Both the position numbers and the translations under genes were made by a program. Below, in pieces: positions 8,105 to 16,727 of a stretch of 37,196 bases of DNA (positions within the stretch are counted from its first letter, which is position 1; each line of letters opens with the position of its first letter). The stretch is taken from NCBI GenBank assembly GCA_002428045.1, contig DIZZ01000154.1, positions 4,691-41,886 of the forward strand, written 5' to 3'. The notes under the pieces are model-generated. The model did not search any database, was not told the origin of the DNA, and worked only from the letters and a program-made list of their open reading frames with translations. This stretch comes from Verrucomicrobia bacterium UBA6015 (GTDB lineage: Bacteria > Verrucomicrobiota > Kiritimatiellia > UBA8416).

Positions 8105-9719
8105 GGCGGATGTGCTTCCACGGATGGTGGTCGAGCAGGTTCGGGAGCCAGCCTTGCACCGAGGGCTGCACGAGGGATTTGCTGCGGTAGAAATAAAGCG
8201 GGAGGATCGGCATCTCCTGCATGAGAATGCCTTCCGCCTGCTGGAACAGCGCATACCGCTGCTGCACATCGGCTGTCTGCGCGGCGGTTCGGATCAGGGC
8301 ATCATAGGCCAGGCTGCTCCAGCGGGTACGATTGTTGCCGCCGCCGGTGACCCACAGATCCAGGAACGAGTTGGGATCGAGATAGTCACCGATCCAGCCA
8401 GCCCGCGCGATATCGTAGTTTCCGCTTCGTGACTGCTCCAGATAGACCTTCCATTCCGTGTTCACCAGTTCGACATGGATGCCCAGTTCGTTCTTCCACA
8501 TTTGCTGGAGCACTTCCGCCAGCCGGGCATGCGTATCGGCCGTGTTATAGAGCAGTTGCAGGACGGGGAAGCCTTGGCCGCCGGGGAAACCGGCCTCGGC
8601 CAGCAGGCGGCGGGCATCGTCAGTCGTTCCGCTGAGCACGTTGGTGGCGGTGTATCCTGCCGTGTTTGGCGGGGTGAAATGGTAGGCCGGAGACTCGCCG
8701 CCCCGGGTGATGTGGCGGGTAATGCGTTCGCGATCCAGCGCCAATGCCAGCGCCCGCCGGACGCCCGGCTTATCCAAGGGGGGGCGGGTCGTATTGAACA
8801 GGTAGTAGTAGCAGCCCATGTAGGGTTCCAACCGCAGCAGCTCCGGATGTTCCTTGCGATAATAATCGATCCGGTCCGGCGGAATGGTCCCGGTGATGTG
8901 CAACTGGCCTGCCCGGAAGGCGCGCTCCTCGATCGCATGGTCGCCAATCGGGTATAAATAGATGGCATTCAGGCTGACCTTCTCGCGATCCCAGTAGGTC
9001 GGGCTCTTGCGTACGAGGATGTGCTTGTTGGCATGCCATTCCGCCAGGACGAACGGGCCGTTGCCGACAAATTTTCCGGGGGCGGTCCAGGCCGTGCCGA
9101 TCTGGCCAATATCGCCATGCGCAAGGATGGTCGCGGGATGCACTGGAAACCAGGCGTAGTGATTCAGCAGGGTCAGGAAGTAAGGCACCGGGGAATGCAG
9201 CGTGATCTCCAGCGTAAGCGCATCCAGCGCCCGAACCCCCACCTGGTCAAAGTCGCTGATCTCGCCCTTGTTGTAGGCTTCGGCGTGTTTGATGCCGAAG
9301 AGCATGTAGGCATAAGATGCGCCCAGCGCGGGGGTCAGGATACGGCGATACGAGAAAACGAAATCGGCGGCGGTGACCGGATCGCCATTCGACCAGCGGG
9401 CCTCGGGCCGCAGGTGGAAGGTGTAGGTCAGGCCGTCGTCCGATATTTCCCAACGCGCCGCCGCGCCAGGCACGGGGGTGAGGGTGGCGGGCTCTTCCGC
9501 GACGAGGCCTTCGAGCAGGGCGGAGATGATATTGTGCTCGGACACCCCGGTGACGACGTGCGGATCCAGCGCGGCGGGCTCCGACAAGTTGCCGAAATGC
9601 AGGATTCCCTCGCGATCCCCCGTTTGCACCAGGGTTTGCCGTTTCCCGCATCCGGGAGTGCCGAGAAGCAGCGCGAGTGCAGACGCAACGAGAACGACAG
9701 GACGTGAAATATGACGCAT
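8094..9719 (-). CDS. Oligopeptide ABC transporter substrate-binding protein (OppA-like)
   Basis: 541 residues of the SBP_bac_5 family, which captures peptides (or related solutes) in the periplasm for an ABC importer. The N-terminus is basic, then hydrophobic, and ends in LLLGTPGC, a plausible but not ideal lipobox with the lipid-carrying cysteine at residue 24. Family features include FGNLSEPAALDPH, YTFHLRPEARWSNGDPVTAADFVFSYRR and a late DYLDPNSFLDLW. I chose 9719 because GAGG lies 6 nt upstream. The ATG at 9731 overlaps the stop of the glucan synthase gene (ATGA) and remains possible. No permease or ATPase genes are nearby, so the protein is an orphan here. It could serve a distant transporter or act in peptide or cell-wall recycling. 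Confidence 0.92.
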   Translation of the reverse strand: MRHISRPVVLVASALALLLGTPGCGKRQTLVQTGDREGILHFGNLSEPAALDPHVVTGVSEHNIISALLEGLVAEEPATLTPVPGAAARWEISDDGLTYTFHLRPEARWSNGDPVTAADFVFSYRRILTPALGASYAYMLFGIKHAEAYNKGEISDFDQVGVRALDALTLEITLHSPVPYFLTLLNHYAWFPVHPATILAHGDIGQIGTAWTAPGKFVGNGPFVLAEWHANKHILVRKSPTYWDREKVSLNAIYLYPIGDHAIEERAFRAGQLHITGTIPPDRIDYYRKEHPELLRLEPYMGCYYYLFNTTRPPLDKPGVRRALALALDRERITRHITRGGESPAYHFTPPNTAGYTATNVLSGTTDDARRLLAEAGFPGGQGFPVLQLLYNTADTHARLAEVLQQMWKNELGIHVELVNTEWKVYLEQSRSGNYDIARAGWIGDYLDPNSFLDLWVTGGGNNRTRWSSLAYDALIRTAAQTADVQQRYALFQQAEGILMQEMPILPLYFYRSKSLVQPSVQGWLPNLLDHHPWKHIRLTP

Positions 9720-9727
9720 AAGGATCC

Positions 9728-12343
9728 TCATGAGACGCTAAATGAAACACCGGTAAGATGCCCGCTGTCGACCGTATCCTTGCCTAGCGCATCCATTAAC
9801 GACATCACCAGCGCCGCCGTAAACGGCAGGGATTGGATAAACAGCATGGCTGACCACAGTGCGGCCTCGCCGTTATAGGGTGAGAAAACCACAAGGACCG
9901 CCGTCGCCAACCCCCAGAGCGTCGCCGCCAGAATCGTTTCATCACGGGCCACCAGCACGGCCTTTAACCAGGAGTCCCGCATTCCCCATTTCGGCGTTCG
10001 GACAAACGGCCTGCCGGATGTGAAAAGACCAACCCAGATCGCGCGGCCCACCGTGTAACTCAACGCCATGCCAGCAATGGCGGCGCCCAGCACTTCACGG
10101 CGCGAGGCACCAATGATTTTCCGGAAGAGCAGGATATGCATCAAGAGTTTAAACATGAATGCCAGCATCGCTGGCAACACCAGTACCGCCGGGGGGAATC
10201 CGAAAAATTCGGATTCGCTGAGCAGGCCCGTCGACCAGAGGATCGAGGCGGCGGTGAATGTCAGGTGCAGCGCATCGGAAAGCCACGGCAGCCAGCCCGC
10301 AAGAAAGTGGAACTGCTGGGCAAATGTCAGTCCACCCGCTCTGGAGAATAAGGCGTGCCGGTGCCGTTTGAGTATCTGCATCGCGCCATAGGCCCAGCGG
10401 AAGCGCTGCGTCCGGTAATCGTGGAACGTGTCAGGAATCTGGCCCTGCCCGAAACTCTGGCTGCAATAGACCGATTCCCAGCCGCGCTGGAATAGCCGCA
10501 ACCCCAGTTCCGAGTCCTCTGTGATACACCATTCCCCCCAGCCCCCGGAGTTCACCAGTGCGGTACGGCGGATCATCGTCATCGTCCCATGCTGAATAAT
10601 CGCATTACGTTCATTTCGCTGCACCATGCCGATGTGGAAGAACCCTGAATATTCGTGATGGCAGGCTGTCTTGAACAGATTGCCTTTCCAGTCGTAATAG
10701 TCCTGCGGTGACTGCACAAACCCCACCCGATCGTTATCGAAAAAGCTGCTCATGGCACTCAGCCAGTCTGGCGCGACCAGATAGTCGCTGTCAATGACGG
10801 CAATGATCTCTGCCTTGGCGTCTGTTTGCGAGAGCGCAAAATTAAGTGCCCCCGCCTTGAATCCCGGCCACTTCGGCAGATGGTAGAACCGGAACCGCGC
10901 CCCGAGTCGGAGGCACTCTTGTTCCACCGGTCTCCAAGTCAGTTCCTCCTTGGTGTTGTTGTCTACCACGATAACCTCAAAAGAGGGATAGGTGAGTTGG
11001 GCAAGCTTCCGCAGGGTTGCAATCACCATCGCTGGCGGTTCGTTGTACGTTGGCACATGAATCGAGACCATGCTCAGGCGAGAGCCCGCCGGCAGCGCCA
11101 GCGGCGTGAACCGGCGACGCCAGCGGTGCAGCCAGATCCGTTCAACCAGCTCTAGTCCGTCGCCCAGCAGCACCAGCATTAACCCGATATTGGCCAGCAT
11201 CAGGAATATCCACGAAATGGCGGACGCCGGGGCAAATGGACGATGCGTCAGTTCCAGCGCCGTCCAGACCAGCGCGGTCGACAGCAGATGAAGCAGTCCG
11301 CCATAAAGGAACATTCCGAAACTGTGCAGATTCTGGTGCGACCCGGTGAACGCCAACAGCAGCAGGCTCCCCAGCAGCACCGCCGCCGCCGCATACCGTC
11401 TCCAATCGCTGAATTCCCGTACCTTTCCGGTCAGCTCGTACTTGGGGTTGCGCTCACTATCCAGCCAACCCCAGCTTGTGCCTGCAGGGCCTTCGATCTC
11501 CATTTTCCAGGGCTGATCAATCGCCTCCATCAGGCTGTAATCGAGGTTCTGGGCCTTGGCCACTTGTAGGAATTCTCGTACAAACGACGCCTGATTAACC
11601 AGCGAGGGGCGGGCAGCGCGCACCCATGGGCCTTCGCTAGGCCACCCAATCTCACTGATGAATATTGGCTTATTGGGGTATTTCTCACGCAGGGAGCCAT
11701 AGCGATCCATGACAAACTGGATCGCATCCTCGATCGCAATCCCCTCCCAGTAAGGCAGGATATGCACGGCGATGAAATCGACCGTATCCACCAGTTTGGG
11801 ATTGTTCATCCAGACCTGCCAGACATCTGCCGTGGAGATCTTCACGCCGGTTTTGCTCTGAACCTGCTTAATGTACGTAATCAACTCATCGACCGACATC
11901 TCCCCGCGCAGAATGACCTCATTACCGACCAGAGCCCGCCGGATATATCCACGGTTCTTCCTAAGCATTTGAATAAGGGCTTTAATCTCCTCGCGATTGA
12001 CATCCGTCTGACTATCCAGCCACGCCCCCGGGAGGATTCCAAGGCCAAGGGATTTGGCCACGGCGGGCAGATCTTGCTGCCCGTTGGAAACCGCATAGGT
12101 TCGGATGCTCTTGATAAACGGTGCCAGCTTGACCAGATCTTCGCGCATCTGCTCCAGCGTTGGAAACCGACCTTCGATCGGGTTCTGGTCCGCGCGGTAA
12201 GGCGCATAGGAAAGCGAAGGCAGCGCCGCATCCCGCCAATCCTTCAATTTTACAGACCTGTTCAGCAGGGACCACCCGCTGAAATTACACACCGCCAGCA
12301 GCCCCCCGACGAAACACATTTTGGCTAGCAGATTCTTACGCAT
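9728..12343 (-). CDS. GH17-GT2 fusion, beta-glucan synthase/transglycosylase (NdvB/NdvC-like)
   Basis: 871 residues. An N-terminal hydrophobic anchor is followed by a GH17-like (beta-1,3-glucanase fold) domain at about 40-300. Its acid/base is E142 in VGNEVILRG and its nucleophile E231 in FISEIGWPSEG. Helices at about 316-400 lead to a family 2 glycosyltransferase domain at about 425-660, with D461 in VVDNN, the DSD motif at 518-520, TED at 608-610 and QRFRW at 646-650. More membrane helices follow at the C-terminus. This resembles inner-membrane beta-1,3/1,6-glucan synthases such as NdvB/NdvC. The GT2 part would polymerise UDP-glucose and the GH17 part would remodel the glucan on the periplasmic side. 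The exact linkage is not predictable. Both active sites look intact. The gene ends in a 4-nt overlap with a possible oppA-like start. Confidence 0.9.
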   Translation of the reverse strand: MRKNLLAKMCFVGGLLAVCNFSGWSLLNRSVKLKDWRDAALPSLSYAPYRADQNPIEGRFPTLEQMREDLVKLAPFIKSIRTYAVSNGQQDLPAVAKSLGLGILPGAWLDSQTDVNREEIKALIQMLRKNRGYIRRALVGNEVILRGEMSVDELITYIKQVQSKTGVKISTADVWQVWMNNPKLVDTVDFIAVHILPYWEGIAIEDAIQFVMDRYGSLREKYPNKPIFISEIGWPSEGPWVRAARPSLVNQASFVREFLQVAKAQNLDYSLMEAIDQPWKMEIEGPAGTSWGWLDSERNPKYELTGKVREFSDWRRYAAAAVLLGSLLLLAFTGSHQNLHSFGMFLYGGLLHLLSTALVWTALELTHRPFAPASAISWIFLMLANIGLMLVLLGDGLELVERIWLHRWRRRFTPLALPAGSRLSMVSIHVPTYNEPPAMVIATLRKLAQLTYPSFEVIVVDNNTKEELTWRPVEQECLRLGARFRFYHLPKWPGFKAGALNFALSQTDAKAEIIAVIDSDYLVAPDWLSAMSSFFDNDRVGFVQSPQDYYDWKGNLFKTACHHEYSGFFHIGMVQRNERNAIIQHGTMTMIRRTALVNSGGWGEWCITEDSELGLRLFQRGWESVYCSQSFGQGQIPDTFHDYRTQRFRWAYGAMQILKRHRHALFSRAGGLTFAQQFHFLAGWLPWLSDALHLTFTAASILWSTGLLSESEFFGFPPAVLVLPAMLAFMFKLLMHILLFRKIIGASRREVLGAAIAGMALSYTVGRAIWVGLFTSGRPFVRTPKWGMRDSWLKAVLVARDETILAATLWGLATAVLVVFSPYNGEAALWSAMLFIQSLPFTAALVMSLMDALGKDTVDSGHLTGVSFSVS

Positions 12344-12435
12344 GGTTTTTACTGAACAAGGTTAACTCGCAAACAAGGCAAACGAAAAAAATCAAACGGG
12401 GTCTGATTATGCACGCTCGGCCTGCTAATGCAAGA

Positions 12436-13404
12436 CTAACCGAAGCAGGACCGCAGCGCCAGCCATAGCGGGATGGTCAGCAAGCTGAAAAGATGGGTGA
12501 TCAGTACGCTGGATGCTGCGAATTCGCTGTCAGCCCGGTAAATCTCGCTCAGCACCACACTGGTGATGGCGGACGGCATGATCGCCACCAGGCAGAGGAT
12601 ACGTTCCACGTCCGCAGGCAGTGACAGCAAGCTCATCAGGCCGATGGCGGCTGCCGGTATGATGATGAGTCGCAGAACCCCCACGGAAAGCTGAGCGCGG
12701 CTGAACAGGTGCTGCCCACGCAGTCCTGCCATCCGGCTGCCAGCCACAATCATCGCGATGGGGATGGTTGCCCCGCCGATAAGCGTGAGTGCGGACATGA
12801 TGGCATCAATTAACGCCTGCACGGCGGGCACGGCGAGAAACGATGCGGCATTGGATGGCAGTCTGTCACGCAACAGGATGACGACAAGTGCGGCAGCCAT
12901 GGTCAACAACGGTGTGTTCAGGAGATAGCGCAGGCTATCCCGGCGTAACTGGCGCCCGGAAAGGGCATACACACCCAGCGTCCAGACCGCCACCTCCGGA
13001 CCCAGGGTCGAGAAAATCAATCCGGCCACCCCGGTCTCTCCCCAGAGCATCAACGCCAGCGGCATCGGCAGGAATGAGTAATTGTTCACGGTGCATTGGA
13101 AAAGGAAGGCATGCCCCCGTTGGCTGTGCGGGTCGACCACCAGACGTTCAACCAGCAGGCCGATCCCGAACCCAAGAAGCATGATCAGAAACCCACCGAC
13201 AGGCAGCAGCCAATGCGCTGCCAGCCCGTCGGCGTCGAAATTTCGCAACATGCTCGTAAAGATCAGCGCCGGATAAAAGAAATTGGTCAGCAAGCGTGAA
13301 AGATTGCGCGTGGACTCCGCATCGATCATCCGTCGTTGCCGTGCCAACCAGCCCATGCCGATCATCAGGAACACCGATAATAGCCGAAGCAGGATTGAAA
13401 ACAT
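12436..13404 (-). CDS. AEC (auxin efflux carrier) family transporter
   Basis: 322 residues with about ten hydrophobic helices in the two five-helix halves typical of the AEC/Mem_trans family. Family-like stretches include LTNFFYPALIFTSM in the first half, NYSFLPMPLALMLWGETG in the middle and a final MPSAITSVVLSEIYRADSEFAASS. AEC members export or take up carboxylates, amino acids or auxin-like acids by secondary transport; the substrate here is unknown. I chose the ATG at 13404. The frame also opens at a TTG at 13416, but that has poorer support. It lies 50 nt downstream of the transglutaminase-like gene and 92 nt upstream of the glucan synthase gene on the same strand. No clear terminator separates it from either. 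Confidence 0.9.
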   Translation of the reverse strand: MFSILLRLLSVFLMIGMGWLARQRRMIDAESTRNLSRLLTNFFYPALIFTSMLRNFDADGLAAHWLLPVGGFLIMLLGFGIGLLVERLVVDPHSQRGHAFLFQCTVNNYSFLPMPLALMLWGETGVAGLIFSTLGPEVAVWTLGVYALSGRQLRRDSLRYLLNTPLLTMAAALVVILLRDRLPSNAASFLAVPAVQALIDAIMSALTLIGGATIPIAMIVAGSRMAGLRGQHLFSRAQLSVGVLRLIIIPAAAIGLMSLLSLPADVERILCLVAIMPSAITSVVLSEIYRADSEFAASSVLITHLFSLLTIPLWLALRSCFG

Positions 13405-13454
13405 GCCGCTAACCAACCTTAAAACGCATCGGATCGCCCGTGATCAGCCGAACG

Positions 13455-15395
13455 CTAGATAGCCGACCGCTTCAGCATGAAGTCCTTGATCGTCACCCCG
13501 CGGATATTATCACCGCTCCGTGAGAAGGTGAGTGTATTCCTGCCTTTGATCAATGGGATGACCACCGCGGCGGACGTGTCCCACATCCCCATCGTCAAGG
13601 GTAATACCATATCAACGGGAACCTCGGCACCATTTACGGAGATCCGGAGATGCTGGTCGCCGGTAACCGTGACGACCCGTGCGCTCAGGGCATACGGCCC
13701 GGCTTCGGCCACGTCGATCGTATACTCGAACGTCTCGGGTTCGCCTGTGCGGTTATAGTGCAACTGTAATCCACCCAGGGCGCTCTTCATGAAAATGATT
13801 TTCGCCGTGCTGGCCGTCGGGCGACTGCAGGCAACGGCAGGAATCGTGATGCTCCCGTCCGTGCCAGCAACAATCCGCCGATCGTCCGCCGTGATATCCA
13901 CGCTTTCGACGACATCCTTTTCCTTGGATTCATTCGCCTCGCCAATGTCCGTGCCTACCGCTGCCAGCGCTACCGCCTTGGCTTCATCGGCGATCGCCCG
14001 CTGCCGGTAGAGCGCCAGGCCGTTCCAAAAACCGGACGGCTCGTCGTGGAAACCTAACACATCGGGCTCACCAACCAGCGTGGCAATCCACTGCGCCCGC
14101 AGCACCTCGAGGAATGCGCCCTCGACGGCCCGAGCCTGCGTATGCAGCAGGAAATCACGATCTTCCGTCCCGTCTTTCAGCCAGCCCCAGCCCCAGCCAG
14201 CCCCCAGATTGATTACCCAGCCCTCGGGAGACCAGTGGGTCAATGTGGCGTGACCAGGCTGCGGACGAGCCAGGGTCGGTATGCCGAACGCACGCAGGAT
14301 GAAGCGACCGAAGAAAGCACGCCGCCCACAGACGCCACCATTCATGATCATGTTCTGGTATTTCTGGAATTCGGGCTTATCGAATTTATCATAGTCAGAA
14401 CCATAGCGGACTTCGGTTTTGACCGCCTTGACATAACGCCAGCGCGTATCGGCAGTGTGGATATGATCCGGTCGGTAGTTGCGAAGCATCTCGCGTCCCC
14501 AAGCCAGCGTGGCGTCCGGCTCGTCGCCATTGACCACGTTACGAAGATCCCATGCCGTCAGGACCGTGAAACTGGGATCCAGCTCGCCATCCAGATACGC
14601 TTTCTCGAAATGCAGGTAGCGGTTGACCGGATCCACAAATGCAGGACCATTGGTCACCGCCGCTGGATTGGCCTGCGCGATCGGCATCGCATGTTCCAGT
14701 GCCGTACCCAGCGCCAGCCTCTGCAGGACACCGTCGGCGGCCTTCGGGCTGGCCTTCTGGATCGCCGCGTAAATCGCCATGGCCTCGCCATACCGCCCCT
14801 CTCTCGCGCCACCGGCCTGCAGCATCTGCTTCATCATGTCGTCATCGGCCAGCAGGGCATCCGCAAGCGCCTTGTTTGCATCCCCCCCCTGGGTGAACGC
14901 AGCAAGACCATGCGGCGTGGCCTGCGACAGGACCATGGCCTTCACCAGGGGTGCATCCAGCGCGTTGCTGGCGAGGAAGGTGTCCATCTGCTTGAGCACA
15001 GCGGCCGCCGGGGCCTGCGCGGTCACGCTCGCCTCAGCCAGCGCCGCCTTGGCCTCGTCGTAGGCTTTGGCCGCCGCATCCTTATCCTTGGCTTTCGCGC
15101 TAGCCCGCAACGTCTTGAGTTCCTCTGCCAGTGCCAACGACTCCGCCTGGTAGGCCTTTACAAACGCCTCCATCGCTGCCGCCTCGACCGTCGGAAGGGC
15201 CTTGGAGATGTCCCCCTTCAATGTGTTGAGCTGCGCCTCGTACTGAGCCTTCAGGGCCTCACCCGTTGCCGTCAACGGCACCGGCGGCAACAGCGCCGCC
15301 TGCTTCTCCTTCGTTGGCGCGGCAGACACGCCACTCGCCCCTGCTCCCACCGTCACCGCGAGACACAACACACCCAGCTTTACCGTTAAATTCAT
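13455..15395 (-). CDS. Secreted transglutaminase-like protein with C-terminal carbohydrate-binding-like domain
   Basis: 646 residues. A signal peptide ends near GVSAA (residue ~26). An Ala/Lys/Glu-rich region at about 45-130 is probably coiled coil. The middle contains NGGVCGRRAFFGRFIL with C356, then QPGHATLTHW with H382 and H387, and WVINLGAGWGWGW. A Cys followed by His and then Asp/Asn is the pattern of the transglutaminase-like (papain-fold) superfamily, so a peptidase or amidase is likely, but the third residue is not certain. The last ~120 residues (from TFEYTIDVAEAGPYAL to GVTIKDFMLK) resemble a beta-sandwich CBM6/CBM35-type module. AAGGG lies 8 nt before the ATG at 15395. It is the first gene of the minus-strand group. 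The substrate is unknown; a cell-wall or surface polymer would fit. Confidence 0.75.
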   Translation of the reverse strand: MNLTVKLGVLCLAVTVGAGASGVSAAPTKEKQAALLPPVPLTATGEALKAQYEAQLNTLKGDISKALPTVEAAAMEAFVKAYQAESLALAEELKTLRASAKAKDKDAAAKAYDEAKAALAEASVTAQAPAAAVLKQMDTFLASNALDAPLVKAMVLSQATPHGLAAFTQGGDANKALADALLADDDMMKQMLQAGGAREGRYGEAMAIYAAIQKASPKAADGVLQRLALGTALEHAMPIAQANPAAVTNGPAFVDPVNRYLHFEKAYLDGELDPSFTVLTAWDLRNVVNGDEPDATLAWGREMLRNYRPDHIHTADTRWRYVKAVKTEVRYGSDYDKFDKPEFQKYQNMIMNGGVCGRRAFFGRFILRAFGIPTLARPQPGHATLTHWSPEGWVINLGAGWGWGWLKDGTEDRDFLLHTQARAVEGAFLEVLRAQWIATLVGEPDVLGFHDEPSGFWNGLALYRQRAIADEAKAVALAAVGTDIGEANESKEKDVVESVDITADDRRIVAGTDGSITIPAVACSRPTASTAKIIFMKSALGGLQLHYNRTGEPETFEYTIDVAEAGPYALSARVVTVTGDQHLRISVNGAEVPVDMVLPLTMGMWDTSAAVVIPLIKGRNTLTFSRSGDNIRGVTIKDFMLKRSAI

Positions 15396-15716
15396 GATTG
15401 CACCCTTACTACTGTATGTACCGACGTCGACCGAACTACCACTTCACCATGAAGATCTTAGCAATGTAGCAAGCGTCCAGCCAATCCGCAATTACGACAT
15501 TTACATAACCCCCTTGCGACACCCCTCGCCCGGAGATCTTCGCCCTACCTGCCTTTGCATGGCCTCGTCATCTGTGGTCGTTGCCCGATTCCCGAAAAAG
15601 ATCTTACCCTCCTTATTTCGCACGCCCCCCGGGGTGGTCGGCTTGTTCCGTTAGCTGTTCCGCCTCGGATTCGCGAATGGCCGTCAAAATAAAAAACGCG
15701 AGGGTGATGAAATGGG
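15396..15716. other. Intergenic region with three AGATCT palindromes
   Basis: About 320 nt between two divergent genes with no believable reading frame or RNA gene. It holds three copies of AGATCT, at 15453-15458, 15534-15539 and 15599-15604. The first and third extend to the palindrome AAGATCTT. I see no strong minus-strand promoter for the transglutaminase-like gene. The plus-strand rplM promoter begins at 15717. The function of the palindromes is not known. Confidence 0.4.
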
Positions 15717-15746
15717 TTGACAGCCAAGGGGCTGTTGCGTTAGATT
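15717..15746 (+). promoter_or_regulatory. Sigma-70 promoter for rplM-rpsI
   Basis: A perfect -35 TTGACA at 15717-15722 is followed after 18 nt by TAGATT at 15741-15746. Transcription would begin near 15753, giving a leader of about 30 nt before the rplM ATG at 15782. This is the best consensus promoter in the window and fits a highly expressed ribosomal protein pair. Confidence 0.55.
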
Positions 15747-15781
15747 TCGCAACTGTTCTATTTTGGGAAGGAAGATTAGCG

Positions 15782-16210
15782 ATGAAGACATTTGTGCCGA
15801 AGGATCCGGGAGCTGCCCGGGAATGGTATGTAATTGACGCGGAGAATGTGTCTGTTGGCCGGTTGGGCGTGAAGGTTGCCGATCTGCTGCGAGGCAAGGA
15901 TAAACCGATCTATTCACCGCATGTGGATACCGGAGCGTTTGTCGTTGTCGTCAATGCCGACAAGGTGAAATTGACGGGCAACAAGGAAGAGAACAAGACC
16001 TATGCCCGGTATTCTGGATGGCGGGGTGGGTATCGCGAGACGGTTGCGTCGGAAATGCGTGAAAAGCATCCGGAGCGGATTATCGAGGCGGCAGTCAAGG
16101 GAATGCTTCCGGGCAATAATCTGTGCCGTCAGATGGTGTCGCGGTTGAAAGTGTATGCGGGCGCCGGGCATCCTCACGAAGCTCAGCGGCCAAACAAGGT
16201 GGCGGTATAA
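15782..16210 (+). CDS. rplM: Large ribosomal subunit protein L13 (uL13)
   Basis: 142 residues, the usual length. An early rRNA-binding and assembly protein of the 50S subunit. Recognisable stretches are WYVIDAENVSVGRLGVKVADLLRGKDKP, KVKLTGNKEENKTYARYSGWRGGYR, AVKGMLPGNNLCRQMVSRLKVYAGAGHPHEAQ. The ATG at 15782 has GGAAGGAAG about 8 nt upstream; upstream in-frame codons run through the promoter and are rejected. rpsI follows after 45 nt, the classic L13-S9 operon order. Confidence 0.98.
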   Translation: MKTFVPKDPGAAREWYVIDAENVSVGRLGVKVADLLRGKDKPIYSPHVDTGAFVVVVNADKVKLTGNKEENKTYARYSGWRGGYRETVASEMREKHPERIIEAAVKGMLPGNNLCRQMVSRLKVYAGAGHPHEAQRPNKVAV

Positions 16211-16218
16211 TCGGTTTT

Positions 16219-16241
16219 CCTGGGCATCGCCCGGGATTTTT
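16219..16241 (+). terminator. Small hairpin with T-run between rplM and rpsI
   Basis: CCTGGGC (16219-16225) pairs with GCCCGGG (16229-16235), one pair being a T-G wobble, around an ATC loop. ATTTTT follows. This has the form of a weak intrinsic terminator or a processing stem inside the L13-S9 operon. It sits just before the rpsI Shine-Dalgarno site (AAGGGAG at 16243-16249), so it could set the relative output of the two genes or shield translation. Confidence 0.4.
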
Positions 16242-16255
16242 CAAGGGAGCTTGCA

Positions 16256-16654
16256 GTGGCAGACAAAGTTGATCAGATCAGTGCGACAGGCAGACGTAAA
16301 ACAGCGGTGGCTCGGGTAAATTTGACCGAAGGCACCGGTGTATGCAAGGTGAACAAGCGTGCAATGGGTGACTATTTCCCGAGCGAGGCGCTGCGGCAGT
16401 ATATTGTGCAGCCGTTGCACCTGACACACATGCAGGAAAAGTTTGACATCACCGCCACGCTCAAGGGCGGCGGGATGGCTGGGCAGGCAGGTGCGTTGCG
16501 TCATGCGTTGGCGCGTGCGTTGACCGCCGCCGATGCGTCGCTGCGCGAGGTGCTGAAGAACAGCGGTTGTCTGACGCGTGATGCCCGAATGAAGGAACGC
16601 AAGAAACCGGGTCAACCGGGTGCTCGCAAACGCTTCCAGTTCTCCAAACGTTAA
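16256..16654 (+). CDS. rpsI: Small ribosomal subunit protein S9 (uS9)
   Basis: 132 residues. It binds the 16S rRNA 3' domain, and its basic C-terminal tail reaches the P-site tRNA. Visible signatures are the N-terminal ATGRRKTAVARV, the middle LKGGGMAGQAGALRHALARAL, and the end LTRDARMKERKKPGQPGARKRFQFSKR. The last arginine of the SKR tail, which contacts tRNA, is present. Translation starts at a GTG (16256), with AAGGGAG 6 nt upstream. It is the second gene of the rplM operon. Confidence 0.98.
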   Translation: MADKVDQISATGRRKTAVARVNLTEGTGVCKVNKRAMGDYFPSEALRQYIVQPLHLTHMQEKFDITATLKGGGMAGQAGALRHALARALTAADASLREVLKNSGCLTRDARMKERKKPGQPGARKRFQFSKR

Positions 16655-16727
16655 AAGGTTTTGCCCGCCGTTTCTTTCTACAGCTTGACGGATGTGAGGA
16701 GACCGGCGAAGAAGGACAGGTCTTTCG

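Noticed and set aside
14142..15389. 415-codon open frame on the plus strand
   Set aside because: Antisense to the transglutaminase-like gene, with low-complexity Arg/His-rich composition typical of a shadow frame.
16205..16210. TATAAT as a promoter for rpsI
   Set aside because: It contains the rplM stop codon, and no -35 element lies 16-18 nt upstream.
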